A stretch of DNA of 53,408 bases from Anaerolinea sp. (GCA_020725865.1 DYEC01000014.1:1-53408); one strand, 5' to 3'; positions 8,951-17,537 are shown, numbered from the stretch's first letter. Numbers and translations are program-made. Notes: generated by a model not told the origin, from the letters alone.

Positions 8951-9370
8951 ATGAATATCCTGCGTAGTGGTGTGGATATCATTGAAATTGATCGCCTGGC
9001 GAAGGTAAATCCTGGTATTCGCCAGCGCTTTTTGAGACGCGTCTATACCCCATTAGAACTGGAGATTGCCGGCAACTCGGACGCCAGCCTAGCGGGACGT
9101 TTCGCTGCCAAGGAAGCTGTATCAAAAGCGTTGGGTAGCGGTATTGGGCGTGTGCGCTGGCAGGATATTGAAATCCGCCGCGGACCAAATGGCGAACCAG
9201 AACTTTATCTATACGGCGCAGCGCGCCAACTCGCTGATGAACTTGGGCTGATCATTTGGTCAGTCAGTATAAGCCACTCCAAAACGTACGCGGTGGCAAT
9301 AGTTGTTGCACTTGGACAATCTTCCCGATCTCTCGCTGTTCAACCACATGAACATTCTGACTATCAGTGA
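8951..9370 (+). CDS. acpS: Holo-[acyl-carrier-protein] synthase
   Basis: This 139-residue enzyme transfers 4'-phosphopantetheine from CoA to acyl carrier protein, activating fatty-acid synthesis. Its motifs are diagnostic: GVDIIEIDRL with the Mg-binding Asp near the N-terminus, and AGRFAAKEAVSKALGSGIG carrying the second metal-binding Glu. Near the C-terminus is WSVSISHSKTYAVA. The last 20 residues extend past the usual end and overlap the next gene. AAGGA precedes ATG 8951. Position after the M16 pair is 45 nt. Confidence 0.95.
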   Translation: MNILRSGVDIIEIDRLAKVNPGIRQRFLRRVYTPLELEIAGNSDASLAGRFAAKEAVSKALGSGIGRVRWQDIEIRRGPNGEPELYLYGAARQLADELGLIIWSVSISHSKTYAVAIVVALGQSSRSLAVQPHEHSDYQ

Positions 9371-10010
9371 TATTGAGGTTGGAATCATCTATTCCACCCA
9401 AATCAGGGAACGCTTTAAGAACGTTGACCTGGTAATCAGCTGCGGGGATTTGCCTTACTATTATCTGGAATACATAGTTAGCATGCTAAATGTGCCGTTA
9501 TACTATGTGCGTGGTAATCATGCTGCAAAGATGGAATATGGTGAACATGGCTCGCGCACACACCCTTGGGGCGGGTTAGACCTGCATCGCCGTTGTGTCC
9601 GGGACCGCAGCGGACTGCTGATGGCTGGCATTGAAGGTAGTCTGCAATATAATTATGGGCCGTACCAGTATTCACAGGGTCAAATGTGGTCCCTAGTCTT
9701 TTCACTTGTGCCGGGATTATTCTATAACAAAATACGCCATGGTCGTTACCTGGATATTTTCGTTACCCATGCCCCGCCCTGGAAAATCCATGATTTGGAG
9801 GATCGTCCTCATCAGGGCATTAAAGCATTTCGCTGGTTGATCCAGGTATTTCAGCCAGCGTATCACTTGCACGGTCATATTCATATCTATCGTCATGATA
9901 CCATCACCCAAACAATGGTTGGACGTTGTCAGGTGATCAACACCTATGGATATCGTCAAATCCAATTTGACCCACCCGGCCTTCGCCCTTTCAAGGAAAC
10001 CAACCCATGA
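9348..10010 (+). CDS. Calcineurin-like metallophosphoesterase
   Basis: The 220-residue protein has most metallophosphoesterase motifs: ISD near residue 8, SCGDLPYYYLEY, the YVRGNH box, THAPP and the final HGHIH. The first motif normally reads D-x-H, but here it reads D-I-E, so one metal ligand is altered. Substrate is unknown. The start is taken as ATG 9348 (MNILTISD), 22 bases inside acpS; a TTG at 9303 would lie even deeper inside acpS. The next gene overlaps by ATGA, so the two are coupled. No signal peptide is seen; it should be cytosolic. Confidence 0.88.
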   Translation: MNILTISDIEVGIIYSTQIRERFKNVDLVISCGDLPYYYLEYIVSMLNVPLYYVRGNHAAKMEYGEHGSRTHPWGGLDLHRRCVRDRSGLLMAGIEGSLQYNYGPYQYSQGQMWSLVFSLVPGLFYNKIRHGRYLDIFVTHAPPWKIHDLEDRPHQGIKAFRWLIQVFQPAYHLHGHIHIYRHDTITQTMVGRCQVINTYGYRQIQFDPPGLRPFKETNP

Positions 10011-10981
10011 CTGCTGATTGGGATCACTCCGGTTTGTTAGACCGCATCGCAAGTGCAGATTATCAGGCGGCATTGCGGAAGGGCTTCTGGCGTAGCGTGC
10101 TTAGCTGGCTGACCCAGAACAGCAACGAATTGTTACCGTTTGACGAAGTGCGGAAATATCTGCCACTGCTTGGGCAACATGAAATCGGACTGCGACAGAT
10201 TCCGCTGGATAAGATCGTCGGCAGTGTCGGGCGCTATCAGGATTTTGATCGTGCTTTCCTGCCACGACAGACACATACCAAAGGGCGCTGGGTCAGTGTG
10301 GACAAGGCTCATTTACAGGACATTGTTCTGCCACCCATTGAGGTTTACAAAGTAGGCGAAGTCTACTTTGTAAAAGATGGCAATCACCGCGTTTCTGTGG
10401 CGCGTCAGCGCGGGCAGGTATTCATTGATGCTTACGTGACCGAAATTCAAACCCCTGTACAACTCGATTCAGATTTTGACCATGACGACCTGATTCGCAA
10501 AAAAGAACAGGCGGAATTTCTGCTCAACACTGGTCTCGTGAACCTGCGCCCCGAAGCACAAATTGAGCTGACAGTTCCGGGATACAGCCGTCTGCTCGAA
10601 CATATCGAGACCCACCGCTGGTTTATGGGAGAAAAATATCAGCGGCCGATTGAATGGGAAGAAGCCGTGACAAGCTGGTATGACGAAGTTTATCTTCCGC
10701 TGGTTCGGGTAATTCGAGAGCAGAATATTCTGGAGCATTTTCCCAACCGTACTGAAGGGGATTTATATCTCTGGATTATTGAACATCTCTGGTATCTCCG
10801 TGAAGAATACAAGGCAGATATCAGCCCGGATGAAGCTGCCCAACATTTTGCCGAAGAATATTCCGAGCGAATGTTCGAGCGTATCGTCAACGTTATTCGC
10901 CATACCGCACGCATCCTGACTGGCGAAGAAGAAGCAGAAATTATCCCCTCTCAAGGAAAAGAAGATGCCTCATCTACCTGA
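10007..10981 (+). CDS. ParB-like domain protein
   Basis: This 324-residue protein has a ParB/Srx-type N-terminal fold at about residues 60-145. The diagnostic stretches are IPLDKIVGSVGRYQDFDRAF and, later, VYFVKDGNHRVSVARQRG, equivalent to the ParB GNHR/GERR box that binds CTP or a nucleic acid phosphate. No helix-turn-helix DNA-binding domain follows. The C-terminal half is helical and aromatic-rich with no recognised domain. It is coupled to the metallophosphoesterase by a four-base overlap, so a shared nucleotide- or nucleic-acid-related role is plausible but unproven. A terminator overlaps its stop. Confidence 0.7.
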   Translation: MTADWDHSGLLDRIASADYQAALRKGFWRSVLSWLTQNSNELLPFDEVRKYLPLLGQHEIGLRQIPLDKIVGSVGRYQDFDRAFLPRQTHTKGRWVSVDKAHLQDIVLPPIEVYKVGEVYFVKDGNHRVSVARQRGQVFIDAYVTEIQTPVQLDSDFDHDDLIRKKEQAEFLLNTGLVNLRPEAQIELTVPGYSRLLEHIETHRWFMGEKYQRPIEWEEAVTSWYDEVYLPLVRVIREQNILEHFPNRTEGDLYLWIIEHLWYLREEYKADISPDEAAQHFAEEYSERMFERIVNVIRHTARILTGEEEAEIIPSQGKEDASST

Positions 10982-10998
10982 GGCATCTTTTGGCTTTT
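10962..10998 (+). terminator. Terminator overlapping the ParB-like gene stop
   Basis: An 11-bp perfect stem AAGATGCCTCA/TGAGGCATCTT (10962-10972 with 10979-10989) with a 6-nt loop runs into a T-rich tract. The stop codon TGA is the first triplet of the 3' arm. Confidence 0.9.
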
Positions 10999-11018
10999 CA
11001 CCAAAAAACCTTGCCCTT

Positions 11019-11267
11019 TTACACTGTCGGCGTTGTACCAGCCTCCCGAATCCCCAGCCAAAGATGATGCGGCAAAACCACCCGGTTGGGACGGATTTCA
11101 ATTCCGCGAGGAGGACTTAATGGAGCAGCTTTCAACATACTGGGATGAACAAAACAAAGATCAGGCATGCAACCGTATTTCTTTTGGTAGTAAACGGCTG
11201 CCTGATGAATCTTGGTCGAAAGATCAGTTTTGGGATCGTTATCAAACCAGAGCATACCGACGTGCAT
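11019..11267 (-). CDS. Small conserved-looking protein beside FtsK-like ATPase
   Basis: This 82-residue protein starts at ATG 11267 (MHVGMLWFDNDPKTDL) with AGGAGG well placed upstream; the longer open frame to 11453 runs into the neighbouring gene. It has an alpha-beta pattern: a GMLWFDND strand, a helix with IHQAAVYYQKKYG, a LCFVHPSML strand and a final PHHLWLGI. No catalytic motif is obvious. It follows the ATPase by 17 nt and is surely co-transcribed. I know no described function. Confidence 0.75.
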   Translation of the reverse strand: MHVGMLWFDNDPKTDLSTKIHQAAVYYQKKYGCMPDLCFVHPSMLKAAPLSPPRGIEIRPNRVVLPHHLWLGIREAGTTPTV

Positions 11268-11284
11268 AATAAATACCTCCTGTA

Positions 11285-12106
11285 TTATTTCAGGGTCAAT
11301 GTCCAAAACTTCAACCACTGCTGTTGAGAAAAAACAGCAAACTGGCGACTCGGCGGCAGACTTTGGACATTCAGCCCAGGATGCAACCCCAAGCGGATGG
11401 CAGCCTGCGGCGGCATAATCCCTAACACACGAGTACGAAAGTAACGCAGCCATCGCCCCATCTCCAGCGCATTGGCAGTTGATAATGTAGCAAGCAACCA
11501 GATGCGAGCTTTCATACCCTGATGCATGATTTGCTCTAAACGATTGCGTACATAGCAGCTTGTTGTACGGACGACGGCTAAATCATCCACAAATACAAGC
11601 GTAATCGCCTGGGAAGAAAACCCGGTTTCTTCAATCCTTTCTGTCAAAACCAGCAACGCTTCTTCTACCTGCGGGTCGTCAGGATTAAATAACCCCAGAC
11701 AATTGGATGCATACTCTTCGCAATATCGCTCAAATGGCTCGTGCTCCTCGGCAATGATCAGAAATTGGATTGTCGAGGAGGGTGACCAGTGCAATGCGGA
11801 TTCTAGAAAACCTTGCATCAGGCTGGTCTTGCCACACCCCCCATCACCAAGTATAGCAACCGGCGAAGTATTCTGATCGTTCAAATCTACCAATACCGGT
11901 AGTCCATCTTCGCAAACACCAAGTAGCGCCGTTCCATGTGGAATGTCATCGAATTGTTTTAAGAATTCTTCCAATGAGACAATTTCCAAATCGCCAGGTG
12001 ATGAAAATGACCAGTCTGATGATGGGGGCTTTGGATTGGGAGTGGTCTCATCTTTGAAAAATCGCAACCAATCTGGGAGGGTTTGGGGAATCAGTGATTT
12101 GAGCAT
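11285..12106 (-). CDS. FtsK/SpoIIIE-like P-loop ATPase, compact form
   Basis: The 273-residue protein has a Walker A box GDGGCGKTS (about residues 87-95) after a PVLVDLNDQNTSPVAILG lead-in, and a Walker B strand ITLVFVDDLA. A later RIWLLATLSTANAL stretch and the IRLGLHPGLNVQSLPPSRQF region resemble the core of FtsK/HerA-type ATPases. It lacks membrane segments and the gamma DNA-reading domain. ATG 12106 has an AGGAAA ribosome site; the track-length start at 12187 is inside the promoter. DNA or protein pumping is possible, but not shown. Confidence 0.7.
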   Translation of the reverse strand: MLKSLIPQTLPDWLRFFKDETTPNPKPPSSDWSFSSPGDLEIVSLEEFLKQFDDIPHGTALLGVCEDGLPVLVDLNDQNTSPVAILGDGGCGKTSLMQGFLESALHWSPSSTIQFLIIAEEHEPFERYCEEYASNCLGLFNPDDPQVEEALLVLTERIEETGFSSQAITLVFVDDLAVVRTTSCYVRNRLEQIMHQGMKARIWLLATLSTANALEMGRWLRYFRTRVLGIMPPQAAIRLGLHPGLNVQSLPPSRQFAVFSQQQWLKFWTLTLK

Positions 12107-12143
12107 ATTATTTTCCTGTATATAGAACATATTTTCTATTTTT

Positions 12144-12171
12144 ATTTTACCAAGAATCCACAAGAAGTCAA
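12144..12171 (-). promoter_or_regulatory. Promoter of the FtsK-like ATPase operon
   Basis: Minus strand TTGACT (12166-12171), 16-nt spacer, TAAAAT (12144-12149). It lies back-to-back with the plus-strand promoter at 12173-12201, the two -35 boxes being one base apart. Confidence 0.7.
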
Positions 12172-12172
12172 G

Positions 12173-12201
12173 TGGCAAATTTTGCAAATTTGAGGTATGC
12201 T
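12173..12201 (+). promoter_or_regulatory. Promoter of the frr-uppS-cdsA-glpX operon
   Basis: TGGCAA (12173-12178), 17-nt spacer, TATGCT (12196-12201). The leader of about 100 nt holds a small hairpin GGGAC/GTCCC (12240-12254). Confidence 0.5.
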
Positions 12202-12310
12202 TAAGACGCTGAACATCATTACGGCTATGTCCTCAACCTGGGACGACCAGTCCCATTGCTAACGCCCGCCAGACCATCAGGACAACTTTGTGTCCACAAA
12301 GGAGGTTCGT

Positions 12311-12868
12311 GTGATCAAAGATACACTAAAAGAAGCTGAACTCCGTATGAAGGGTGCAATCCAAAACCTGGAAAATGACCTATCCGGCATTCGCACCGGG
12401 CGCGCCTCACCGGCGCTGGTGGAACGTTTACAGGTGGAATATTATGGTGTACCAACCCCCTTAATGCAACTGGCAACCATCAGCGTCCCGGAGCCGCGCA
12501 CACTGTTGATTCGCCCTTTTGACCATTCCACAATGAAGAACATTGAGAAAGCTATCCTGGCTTCCGATTTGGGGTTGACACCTAACAATGATGGAAAGGT
12601 CATCCGTCTGAATCTGCCGCCTCTTACTGAGGAACGCCGCCGGGAACTGGCAAAGGTGGTTCATAACCGACTGGAAGACGCCCGGGTTGCTGTACGCAAT
12701 GTGCGACGTGATTTGATGCGCGACTTGAAAGAATTTGAGCACGAGAAACTAATCTCTGAAGATGAACTGAAAGACGGCGAAGAAGAATTGCAAAAATTAA
12801 CCGATCAAATGATTAAGCAAATTGATCAAATTGGCGAACGTAAACAAAAAGAAATTATGGAGGTATAA
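12311..12868 (+). CDS. frr: Ribosome recycling factor
   Basis: RRF splits post-termination ribosomes together with EF-G. With GTG 12311 as start the protein is 185 residues, exactly the usual length, and AAAGGAGG sits 5 nt upstream; an upstream in-frame codon at 12290 lies before this ribosome site. Family stretches seen are [33 protein letters not shown], and the [16 protein letters not shown] region followed by VAVRNVRRD. It opens an operon with uppS, cdsA and glpX; rpsB-tsf-pyrH, its common neighbours, are absent here. Confidence 0.97.
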   Translation: MIKDTLKEAELRMKGAIQNLENDLSGIRTGRASPALVERLQVEYYGVPTPLMQLATISVPEPRTLLIRPFDHSTMKNIEKAILASDLGLTPNNDGKVIRLNLPPLTEERRRELAKVVHNRLEDARVAVRNVRRDLMRDLKEFEHEKLISEDELKDGEEELQKLTDQMIKQIDQIGERKQKEIMEV

Positions 12869-12882
12869 CTCCAGTAAACCAC

Positions 12883-13641
12883 ATGTCTGAAACCAAAACC
12901 TATCCGCCTCTGGAAAAAATTCCCACGCATGTTGCCATTATAATGGATGGGAATGGGCGCTGGGCGAGAGCTCGTGGGCTGCCCCGCCTTGCTGGTCATC
13001 GCGCCGGAACAGAAAATCTGCGCCGAATTATCACCGCCAGCGTTGAGTTTGGAATTAAATATCTGACAATCTACGCTTTTTCTACCGAAAACTGGGGACG
13101 CCCTCAGGAAGAGGTGAGCGGGCTGATGATGATTTTGGAAGATGTCATTGACCGTGAGCTGGGAGAATTGCATAAAGAAGGTGTCCAATTACGTCATATC
13201 GGCAGGTTGGAACAACTCAGACCCGACCTGCGCCAAAAAGTGCTGGATGCCATTGAGTTGACCCGAAATAATCAGCGGCTGGTGCTTTGTGTGGCGTTTA
13301 ACTATGGCGGGCGTGATGAAATCGTTTGCGCCATACGTGATATGATTGAGGACGGTATTCAACCAGAACAAGTCACTGCTGAGTTAGTCAGCCAGTATCT
13401 CTTTACGCATGGTGTACCAGACCCTGACTTGATCATCCGTACTTCTGGAGAAATGCGCATCAGCAACTTCCTCATCTGGCAATCTGCATACGCCGAATGG
13501 TATGTCACCCCGACTCTTTGGCCAGATTTTGGCAAAGATGAACTCTATAAGGCTCTGGTAGATTACAGCCAGCGTGAGCGCCGTTTTGGATTGGTTACCC
13601 CAAGTCCCTGCGCACCGGGGGATCGCGCAGATGCTGGTTAA
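12883..13641 (+). CDS. uppS: Isoprenyl (undecaprenyl) diphosphate synthase
   Basis: This 252-residue cis-prenyltransferase adds isopentenyl units to make the C55 lipid carrier for cell-wall and polysaccharide synthesis. The catalytic motif [17 protein letters not shown] contains Asp22. Other family regions are [26 protein letters not shown], and [19 protein letters not shown] followed by [15 protein letters not shown]. Length is normal. It is 14 nt after frr, and its end overlaps the cdsA start by 11 nt. Confidence 0.97.
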   Translation: MSETKTYPPLEKIPTHVAIIMDGNGRWARARGLPRLAGHRAGTENLRRIITASVEFGIKYLTIYAFSTENWGRPQEEVSGLMMILEDVIDRELGELHKEGVQLRHIGRLEQLRPDLRQKVLDAIELTRNNQRLVLCVAFNYGGRDEIVCAIRDMIEDGIQPEQVTAELVSQYLFTHGVPDPDLIIRTSGEMRISNFLIWQSAYAEWYVTPTLWPDFGKDELYKALVDYSQRERRFGLVTPSPCAPGDRADAG

Positions 13642-14437
13642 ACGGCTGCTGGTTATCATTCCGCTTATCCCGCTTTTTGCCTTTCTTGCTGCAATTGGGG
13701 GAATTCCATTTTCCATGCTAGTCATCCTGGCATTGGGAATTGCTGCCTGGGAATATTGGCGTATGTTTTATGAAGGTGGCTACTTTGTCTCAAGAGTCGC
13801 CGTTATAGGCGGCGTCACCGCCATCGCCTTTGGCCGCGCCGTATGGGGATTTGAGCATAGCGACCTCATTCTGGTCGTGCTGATCATGCTGACCATGACT
13901 TTGCATATCCTGCGCTATGAAAATGGACGCCATCATGCTGCAACGGATTTTGGCGTTACACTGGGCGGAATTTTGTACCTGGGCTGGCTGGGCAGTTATC
14001 TCATCTCCCTGCGCAATTTGCCCAATGGGTTGTGGTGGTTGTTGCTGGTGTTGCCTACCGTCTGGCTGGCTGACACGGGTGGATATGTGTTTGGTCGCCG
14101 CTTGGGCAAAAAACCACTCTCCCCGCGCACCAGCCCCAGCAAGACTTGGGAAGGATATGCTGGGGGGATTTTGTTCGGCACATTGGGCGCACTTCTGCTG
14201 GCTGCGCTGTGGCAACTGCGCGCGCCGGAAATTACTTTCACAAAAGCCTTGATCATTGGTCTCGTTATCTCCACTGTCTCACCAATTGGCGATCTGGGTG
14301 AAAGCGTGATCAAACGCCAGTTTGGACGCAAAGACTCCAGTAACATCCTTCCCGGCCACGGCGGCATGATGGATCGCATTGATTCCTGGATTTGGGCAGC
14401 AGCCATCGGGTACTATCTGGTTCTATGGCTTTCATAA
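13631..14437 (+). CDS. cdsA: Phosphatidate cytidylyltransferase
   Basis: This 268-residue integral membrane enzyme makes CDP-diacylglycerol from phosphatidate and CTP, the branch point of phospholipid synthesis. It has about seven or eight hydrophobic helices and the family signature [12 protein letters not shown], followed by [19 protein letters not shown] and the C-terminal [15 protein letters not shown] 13631 (MLVKRLLV) is preferred over upstream in-frame codons that would place hydrophilic sequence before the first helix; it overlaps uppS by 11 bases. Confidence 0.96.
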   Translation: MLVKRLLVIIPLIPLFAFLAAIGGIPFSMLVILALGIAAWEYWRMFYEGGYFVSRVAVIGGVTAIAFGRAVWGFEHSDLILVVLIMLTMTLHILRYENGRHHAATDFGVTLGGILYLGWLGSYLISLRNLPNGLWWLLLVLPTVWLADTGGYVFGRRLGKKPLSPRTSPSKTWEGYAGGILFGTLGALLLAALWQLRAPEITFTKALIIGLVISTVSPIGDLGESVIKRQFGRKDSSNILPGHGGMMDRIDSWIWAAAIGYYLVLWLS

Positions 14438-14456
14438 GGTGAAATTGGAGGCAGCG

Positions 14457-15446
14457 ATGACAGTTGAAAATCGTCCCACTCGAAACCTGGCGTTGGAACT
14501 GGTGCGAGTGACTGAAGCCGCTGCGCTGGCAGCTGGGCGTTTCATGGGGCGCGGCGATAAAGTTGCCGCCGATCGGGCAGCGGTCAACGCCATGCGGCTG
14601 GTATTAAACACAATACAAATGAATGGTGTTGTCGTCATCGGCGAAGGAGAAAAAGATGAGGCACCAATGTTGTACAATGGTGAGAAACTCGGCACAGGTG
14701 AGCCACCAGACGTAGATATTGCCATCGACCCGATTGATGGAACGCGCCCGCTGGCATATGGCTTACCTGGATCCATTTCTACTGTCGCCTTGGCACCGCG
14801 CGGCACCATGTTCAATCCCGGACCCATCGTTTACATGCATAAAATTGCTGTCGGTCCGCAAGCCAAAGGGGTGATTGACATCAATGCTCCGGTTGAAGAA
14901 AATCTGATAAATATTGCCCGCGCCAAAGGCGAACAGGTCAAAGACTTAATGGTAGTTATCCTTGACCGCCCGCGCCATCAGGAGTTAATTGCTGAAGTGC
15001 GCCGCTGCGGCGCCCGCATCCGCCTGATCCCAGATGGCGACGTGGCTGGCGCCATGATGACCTGCATTCCGGAATCAGGTGTGGATGTCCTCTTAGGTAT
15101 TGGTGGAACGCCAGAGGGAGTACTGGCAGCTTGTGCTTTACGCAGCATGGGCGGAGAGATTCAGGGTAAATTGTATGCTCGTCACGAGCAGGATTACCGC
15201 GCCGGTCGTGAAAAAGGTTATGATTTTGACAGGGTCTTAACAATGGACGATCTGGTCGCTTCAGAGGACGTCTTCTTCGCCGCTACAGGTGTGACCAGCG
15301 GCGAGCTGCTCAAAGGCGTAGACTACTTTGCCGATGGCGCCCGCACCGAGAGCTTGGTCATGCGTGGGCTGACCGGAACCGTACGACATATCATTGCTAC
15401 ACACCGCCTGCGCAAACTGGATATGATCAGCGCCATTCAATACTGA
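14457..15446 (+). CDS. glpX: Fructose-1,6-bisphosphatase, class II
   Basis: The 329-residue GlpX-type enzyme hydrolyses fructose-1,6-bisphosphate in gluconeogenesis. It carries the class II motifs VVIGEGEKDEAPMLYNGE and the metal-binding IAIDPIDGTRP, then IPDGDVAGA, GIGGTPEGVLAACALR and FAATGVTSGELL. ATG 14457 has GGAGG 6 nt upstream; the longer frame to 14379 overlaps cdsA without a ribosome site. It ends the frr operon, 19 nt after cdsA. Confidence 0.96.
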   Translation: MTVENRPTRNLALELVRVTEAAALAAGRFMGRGDKVAADRAAVNAMRLVLNTIQMNGVVVIGEGEKDEAPMLYNGEKLGTGEPPDVDIAIDPIDGTRPLAYGLPGSISTVALAPRGTMFNPGPIVYMHKIAVGPQAKGVIDINAPVEENLINIARAKGEQVKDLMVVILDRPRHQELIAEVRRCGARIRLIPDGDVAGAMMTCIPESGVDVLLGIGGTPEGVLAACALRSMGGEIQGKLYARHEQDYRAGREKGYDFDRVLTMDDLVASEDVFFAATGVTSGELLKGVDYFADGARTESLVMRGLTGTVRHIIATHRLRKLDMISAIQY

Positions 15447-15493
15447 GTCTCCTAAAAATTTCACATTTGGAAGGTTCCCCCGGGATTCATGTT

Positions 15494-15529
15494 AAAAAAC
15501 ACCTCCCGCATCGAAACTACGCGGGAGGT
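15494..15529 (-). terminator. Terminator of the SIMPL lipoprotein gene
   Basis: A 9-bp perfect stem ACCTCCCGC/GCGGGAGGT (15501-15509 with 15521-15529), with six T residues on the minus-strand side (A15494-15499). It may also help end the convergent glpX transcript. Confidence 0.8.
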
Positions 15530-15555
15530 TATGTCAACACTTTGCGGGCAATCAG

Positions 15556-16275
15556 TTACTTGATTTCATAGGTAATATCGGCATTCACCCGCACAATCAG
15601 TTGCCCGGCTGCTACCGGCACATCAGCCGTCGCGGGCATCATCGCTCCGCCCTTGCCTTCAAAATAGGTGGGCATTGGCTCCTGAACATACGTATACAGG
15701 CTGATGATGTTGCCCAATTCAATCCCGGCGGCATCGGCGATTTCCTGCGCTGTCGCCTTAGCTTTGTCAATCGCCTGTTTGCGTGCCTGCGAAACCGCCG
15801 CTGATTTATCGGTCACATCAAAACTAACGCTGTTGATGGTATTGGCGCCAGAACGCACCACTGCATCCAAAAGCTCACCCAATTTTGAGAGGTCGCGCAC
15901 GGTGACAAAGACTATATTATCCACAACATACTCGGTGCCGGTCATTTCGCCATTTGGACCGTACATCTGTTGTGGAAAGACATTGAACGCACTGGTTTGA
16001 ATATCTTTCTCGTCCACGCCCATTTCCTTTAGCGCCTTGGCAACCGCTTGCGATTGGGCATTGTTCTGCCGTAGTGCGTCTGCGACATTTACTGCCTGAC
16101 TATGCACGCCGATATTGACGTAGGCGATATCCGGGATCAGATATACTTCACCCTGACCGGAGGCGGACATCTGGCGAACGGGTTGATCTTTTGGGGCAAC
16201 TGCCTGCGGCGCGCAGGCTGCCAGCAACACGAGCACCAAAAGACCGGTCAAAAGAACAAAAGATTTGCGCACCAT
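15556..16275 (-). CDS. SIMPL-domain (DUF541) lipoprotein
   Basis: This 239-residue protein has an N-terminal lipoprotein signal with lipobox LLAAC at about residue 21. The rest is one SIMPL domain: SASGQGEVYLIPDIAYVNIG at its start, an alternating alpha-beta body and the C-terminal VRVNADITYEIK strand. The family (E. coli YggE and BP26-like) forms ring oligomers and is linked to oxidative stress, but its reaction is unknown. It is probably anchored outside the membrane. It is a single gene with its own terminator. Confidence 0.92.
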   Translation of the reverse strand: MVRKSFVLLTGLLVLVLLAACAPQAVAPKDQPVRQMSASGQGEVYLIPDIAYVNIGVHSQAVNVADALRQNNAQSQAVAKALKEMGVDEKDIQTSAFNVFPQQMYGPNGEMTGTEYVVDNIVFVTVRDLSKLGELLDAVVRSGANTINSVSFDVTDKSAAVSQARKQAIDKAKATAQEIADAAGIELGNIISLYTYVQEPMPTYFEGKGGAMMPATADVPVAAGQLIVRVNADITYEIK

Positions 16276-16467
16276 ATAACACTCCTAATTGTTTTGATAT
16301 CGAACAAGCTATAGACGGGAAAACTTGCAAAATGGTTCCCAAAATTCAGTAAATTGTGAACTAGCAATCGGTAATTCCACGTCAATACTATATTTTCTCA
16401 TAATTCGGTGGTGAATCACGATCCTTATGCGTTACGCTTGTAATATCAAAGAGTAAGCCTGTTGGCA

Positions 16468-16514
16468 TTGACAATTGTCGGTATTTTCCATTATACTATA
16501 CCCTAGTATAGTAT
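16468..16514 (+). promoter_or_regulatory. Promoter and palindromic operator of the CstR-like operon
   Basis: TTGACA (16468-16473) and TATACT (16492-16497) with 18 nt between form a near-consensus promoter. A perfect inverted repeat ATACTATAC-CCTA-GTATAGTAT (16493-16514) covers the -10 box, where a bound repressor would block transcription. A second palindrome GACAATTGTC lies at 16470-16479. CsoR-family regulators bind such inverted repeats, and one is encoded in this operon, so autoregulation is inferred. Confidence 0.7.
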
Positions 16515-16536
16515 TTGTGTTTCGGAGGAAATAGAT

Positions 16537-16743
16537 ATGCCGCTGTATGAATATCAATGTATTGCCTGTGGCAAACAATTTGAAAAAATGGTTTCTTTTG
16601 CTGAAGCCGATCATAAACCGGAATGCCCCGATTGTCACAGCAATAACACACAAAAACGGCTCTCTTTATTTGCCTCTGCCGGTAGCTCTACCACCGGCAC
16701 AACTCTCACCAACAACTGCAGTTCACATGGTCGCTTTACCTGA
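16537..16743 (+). CDS. FmdB-family zinc-ribbon protein
   Basis: This 68-residue protein starts with the FmdB motif MPLYEYQCIACGKQFEKMVS. Two CxxC knuckles (C8/C11 and C30/C33) should bind one zinc. The C-terminus is Ser/Thr-rich. The family is named from a formamidase regulator but its function is mostly unknown. GGAGG lies upstream of ATG 16537. It leads an operon with a CsoR-family regulator and an OsmC protein under a palindromic operator. Confidence 0.88.
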   Translation: MPLYEYQCIACGKQFEKMVSFAEADHKPECPDCHSNNTQKRLSLFASAGSSTTGTTLTNNCSSHGRFT

Positions 16744-16802
16744 GGGTAAATCTATCCATGGCTGCGTGTCAGCCAATTCTAATAACCAGAAAAGAGAGCG
16801 GA

Positions 16803-17084
16803 ATGAAACTACAAAATCCGCAAGCCAAACAACAATTAATTAGTCGTTTGAGGCGAATCGAAGGTCAGATGCGCGGCATTGAAACTATGCTCAGCGAAGA
16901 ACGCGATTGCCAGGAAATCCTTCAGCAGCTCACTGCTGTCCGCTCTGCCCTGCAAAGTGCCAACCTGTTTTTCCTGCAAGCCTATGCTTCGGATTGTTTG
17001 CTAAATGCTCAGGAAAACATCGGACGGGAAGAACGTGAGCAATTGATCAAAAATCTGATGGAAATTTTGAACAAAGCTATCTGA
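16803..17084 (+). CDS. CsoR/FrmR-family repressor, CstR-like cysteine pattern
   Basis: The 93-residue all-helical protein belongs to the CsoR/RcnR/FrmR/CstR (DUF156) family, with LISRLRRIEGQMRGIETML at its N-terminus and ERDCQEILQQLTAVRSAL after it. It has C36 and C65, matching the first and last positions of the copper-binding C-H-C triad, but position 61 is Tyr instead of His. That pattern fits CstR-type persulfide sensors, not copper sensors. ATG 16803 (MKLQNPQ) is taken as start. Flanking genes encode an FmdB-like and an OsmC-like protein. Confidence 0.88.
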   Translation: MKLQNPQAKQQLISRLRRIEGQMRGIETMLSEERDCQEILQQLTAVRSALQSANLFFLQAYASDCLLNAQENIGREEREQLIKNLMEILNKAI

Positions 17085-17114
17085 AACCTTACACTTAATC
17101 CATAAGAGGAGAAT

Positions 17115-17528
17115 ATGGGAACAGCAACCGTACGTTGGATTGGGGAGAAAAAATTCGTCGGCATTGACTCCACAAATCATTCAGTCGTCCTTTCCACACC
17201 AGATGACGGGGTTGGCATGAAACCGTCTGAGCTTCTGCTAGTGGCACTGGCAGCCTGTACGGCAGTAGATGTGGTTGAGATTCTTTCAAAGAAACGCACA
17301 CCGCTGAGCGGTCTGGAAATTCAAGTTAATGGCGAACAAGATACCGATCCGCCCTGGACATTTCGCAAAATCCATCTCAAGTATATCCTCAAAGGCGAAG
17401 GGCTGACCGAAAAGGCAGTCGAACAAGCGATTCATCTTTCTGAAGAGAAATACTGCTCTGTCTCCGCCACCGTGCGAGGCGTGGCAGAAATTAGCTGGGA
17501 ATATGAAATTCTTGCCGAAGAAGCCTGA
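17115..17528 (+). CDS. OsmC-family protein
   Basis: This 137-residue protein has the OsmC/Ohr fold. The two reactive cysteines are C48 in LVALAACTAVDVVEIL and C114 in EEKYCSVSATV, in the usual places. The family reduces organic hydroperoxides or handles reactive sulfur. It follows the CstR-like gene by 30 nt with an AGGAG site, so it is likely induced when that repressor senses oxidised or sulfane sulfur. The substrate is not determinable from sequence. Confidence 0.92.
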   Translation: MGTATVRWIGEKKFVGIDSTNHSVVLSTPDDGVGMKPSELLLVALAACTAVDVVEILSKKRTPLSGLEIQVNGEQDTDPPWTFRKIHLKYILKGEGLTEKAVEQAIHLSEEKYCSVSATVRGVAEISWEYEILAEEA

Positions 17529-17537
17529 ACAGCGTCT

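Noticed and set aside
11268-11453. N-terminal extension of the 82-residue protein
   Set aside because: It overlaps the end of the ATPase gene; ATG 11267 has AGGAGG.
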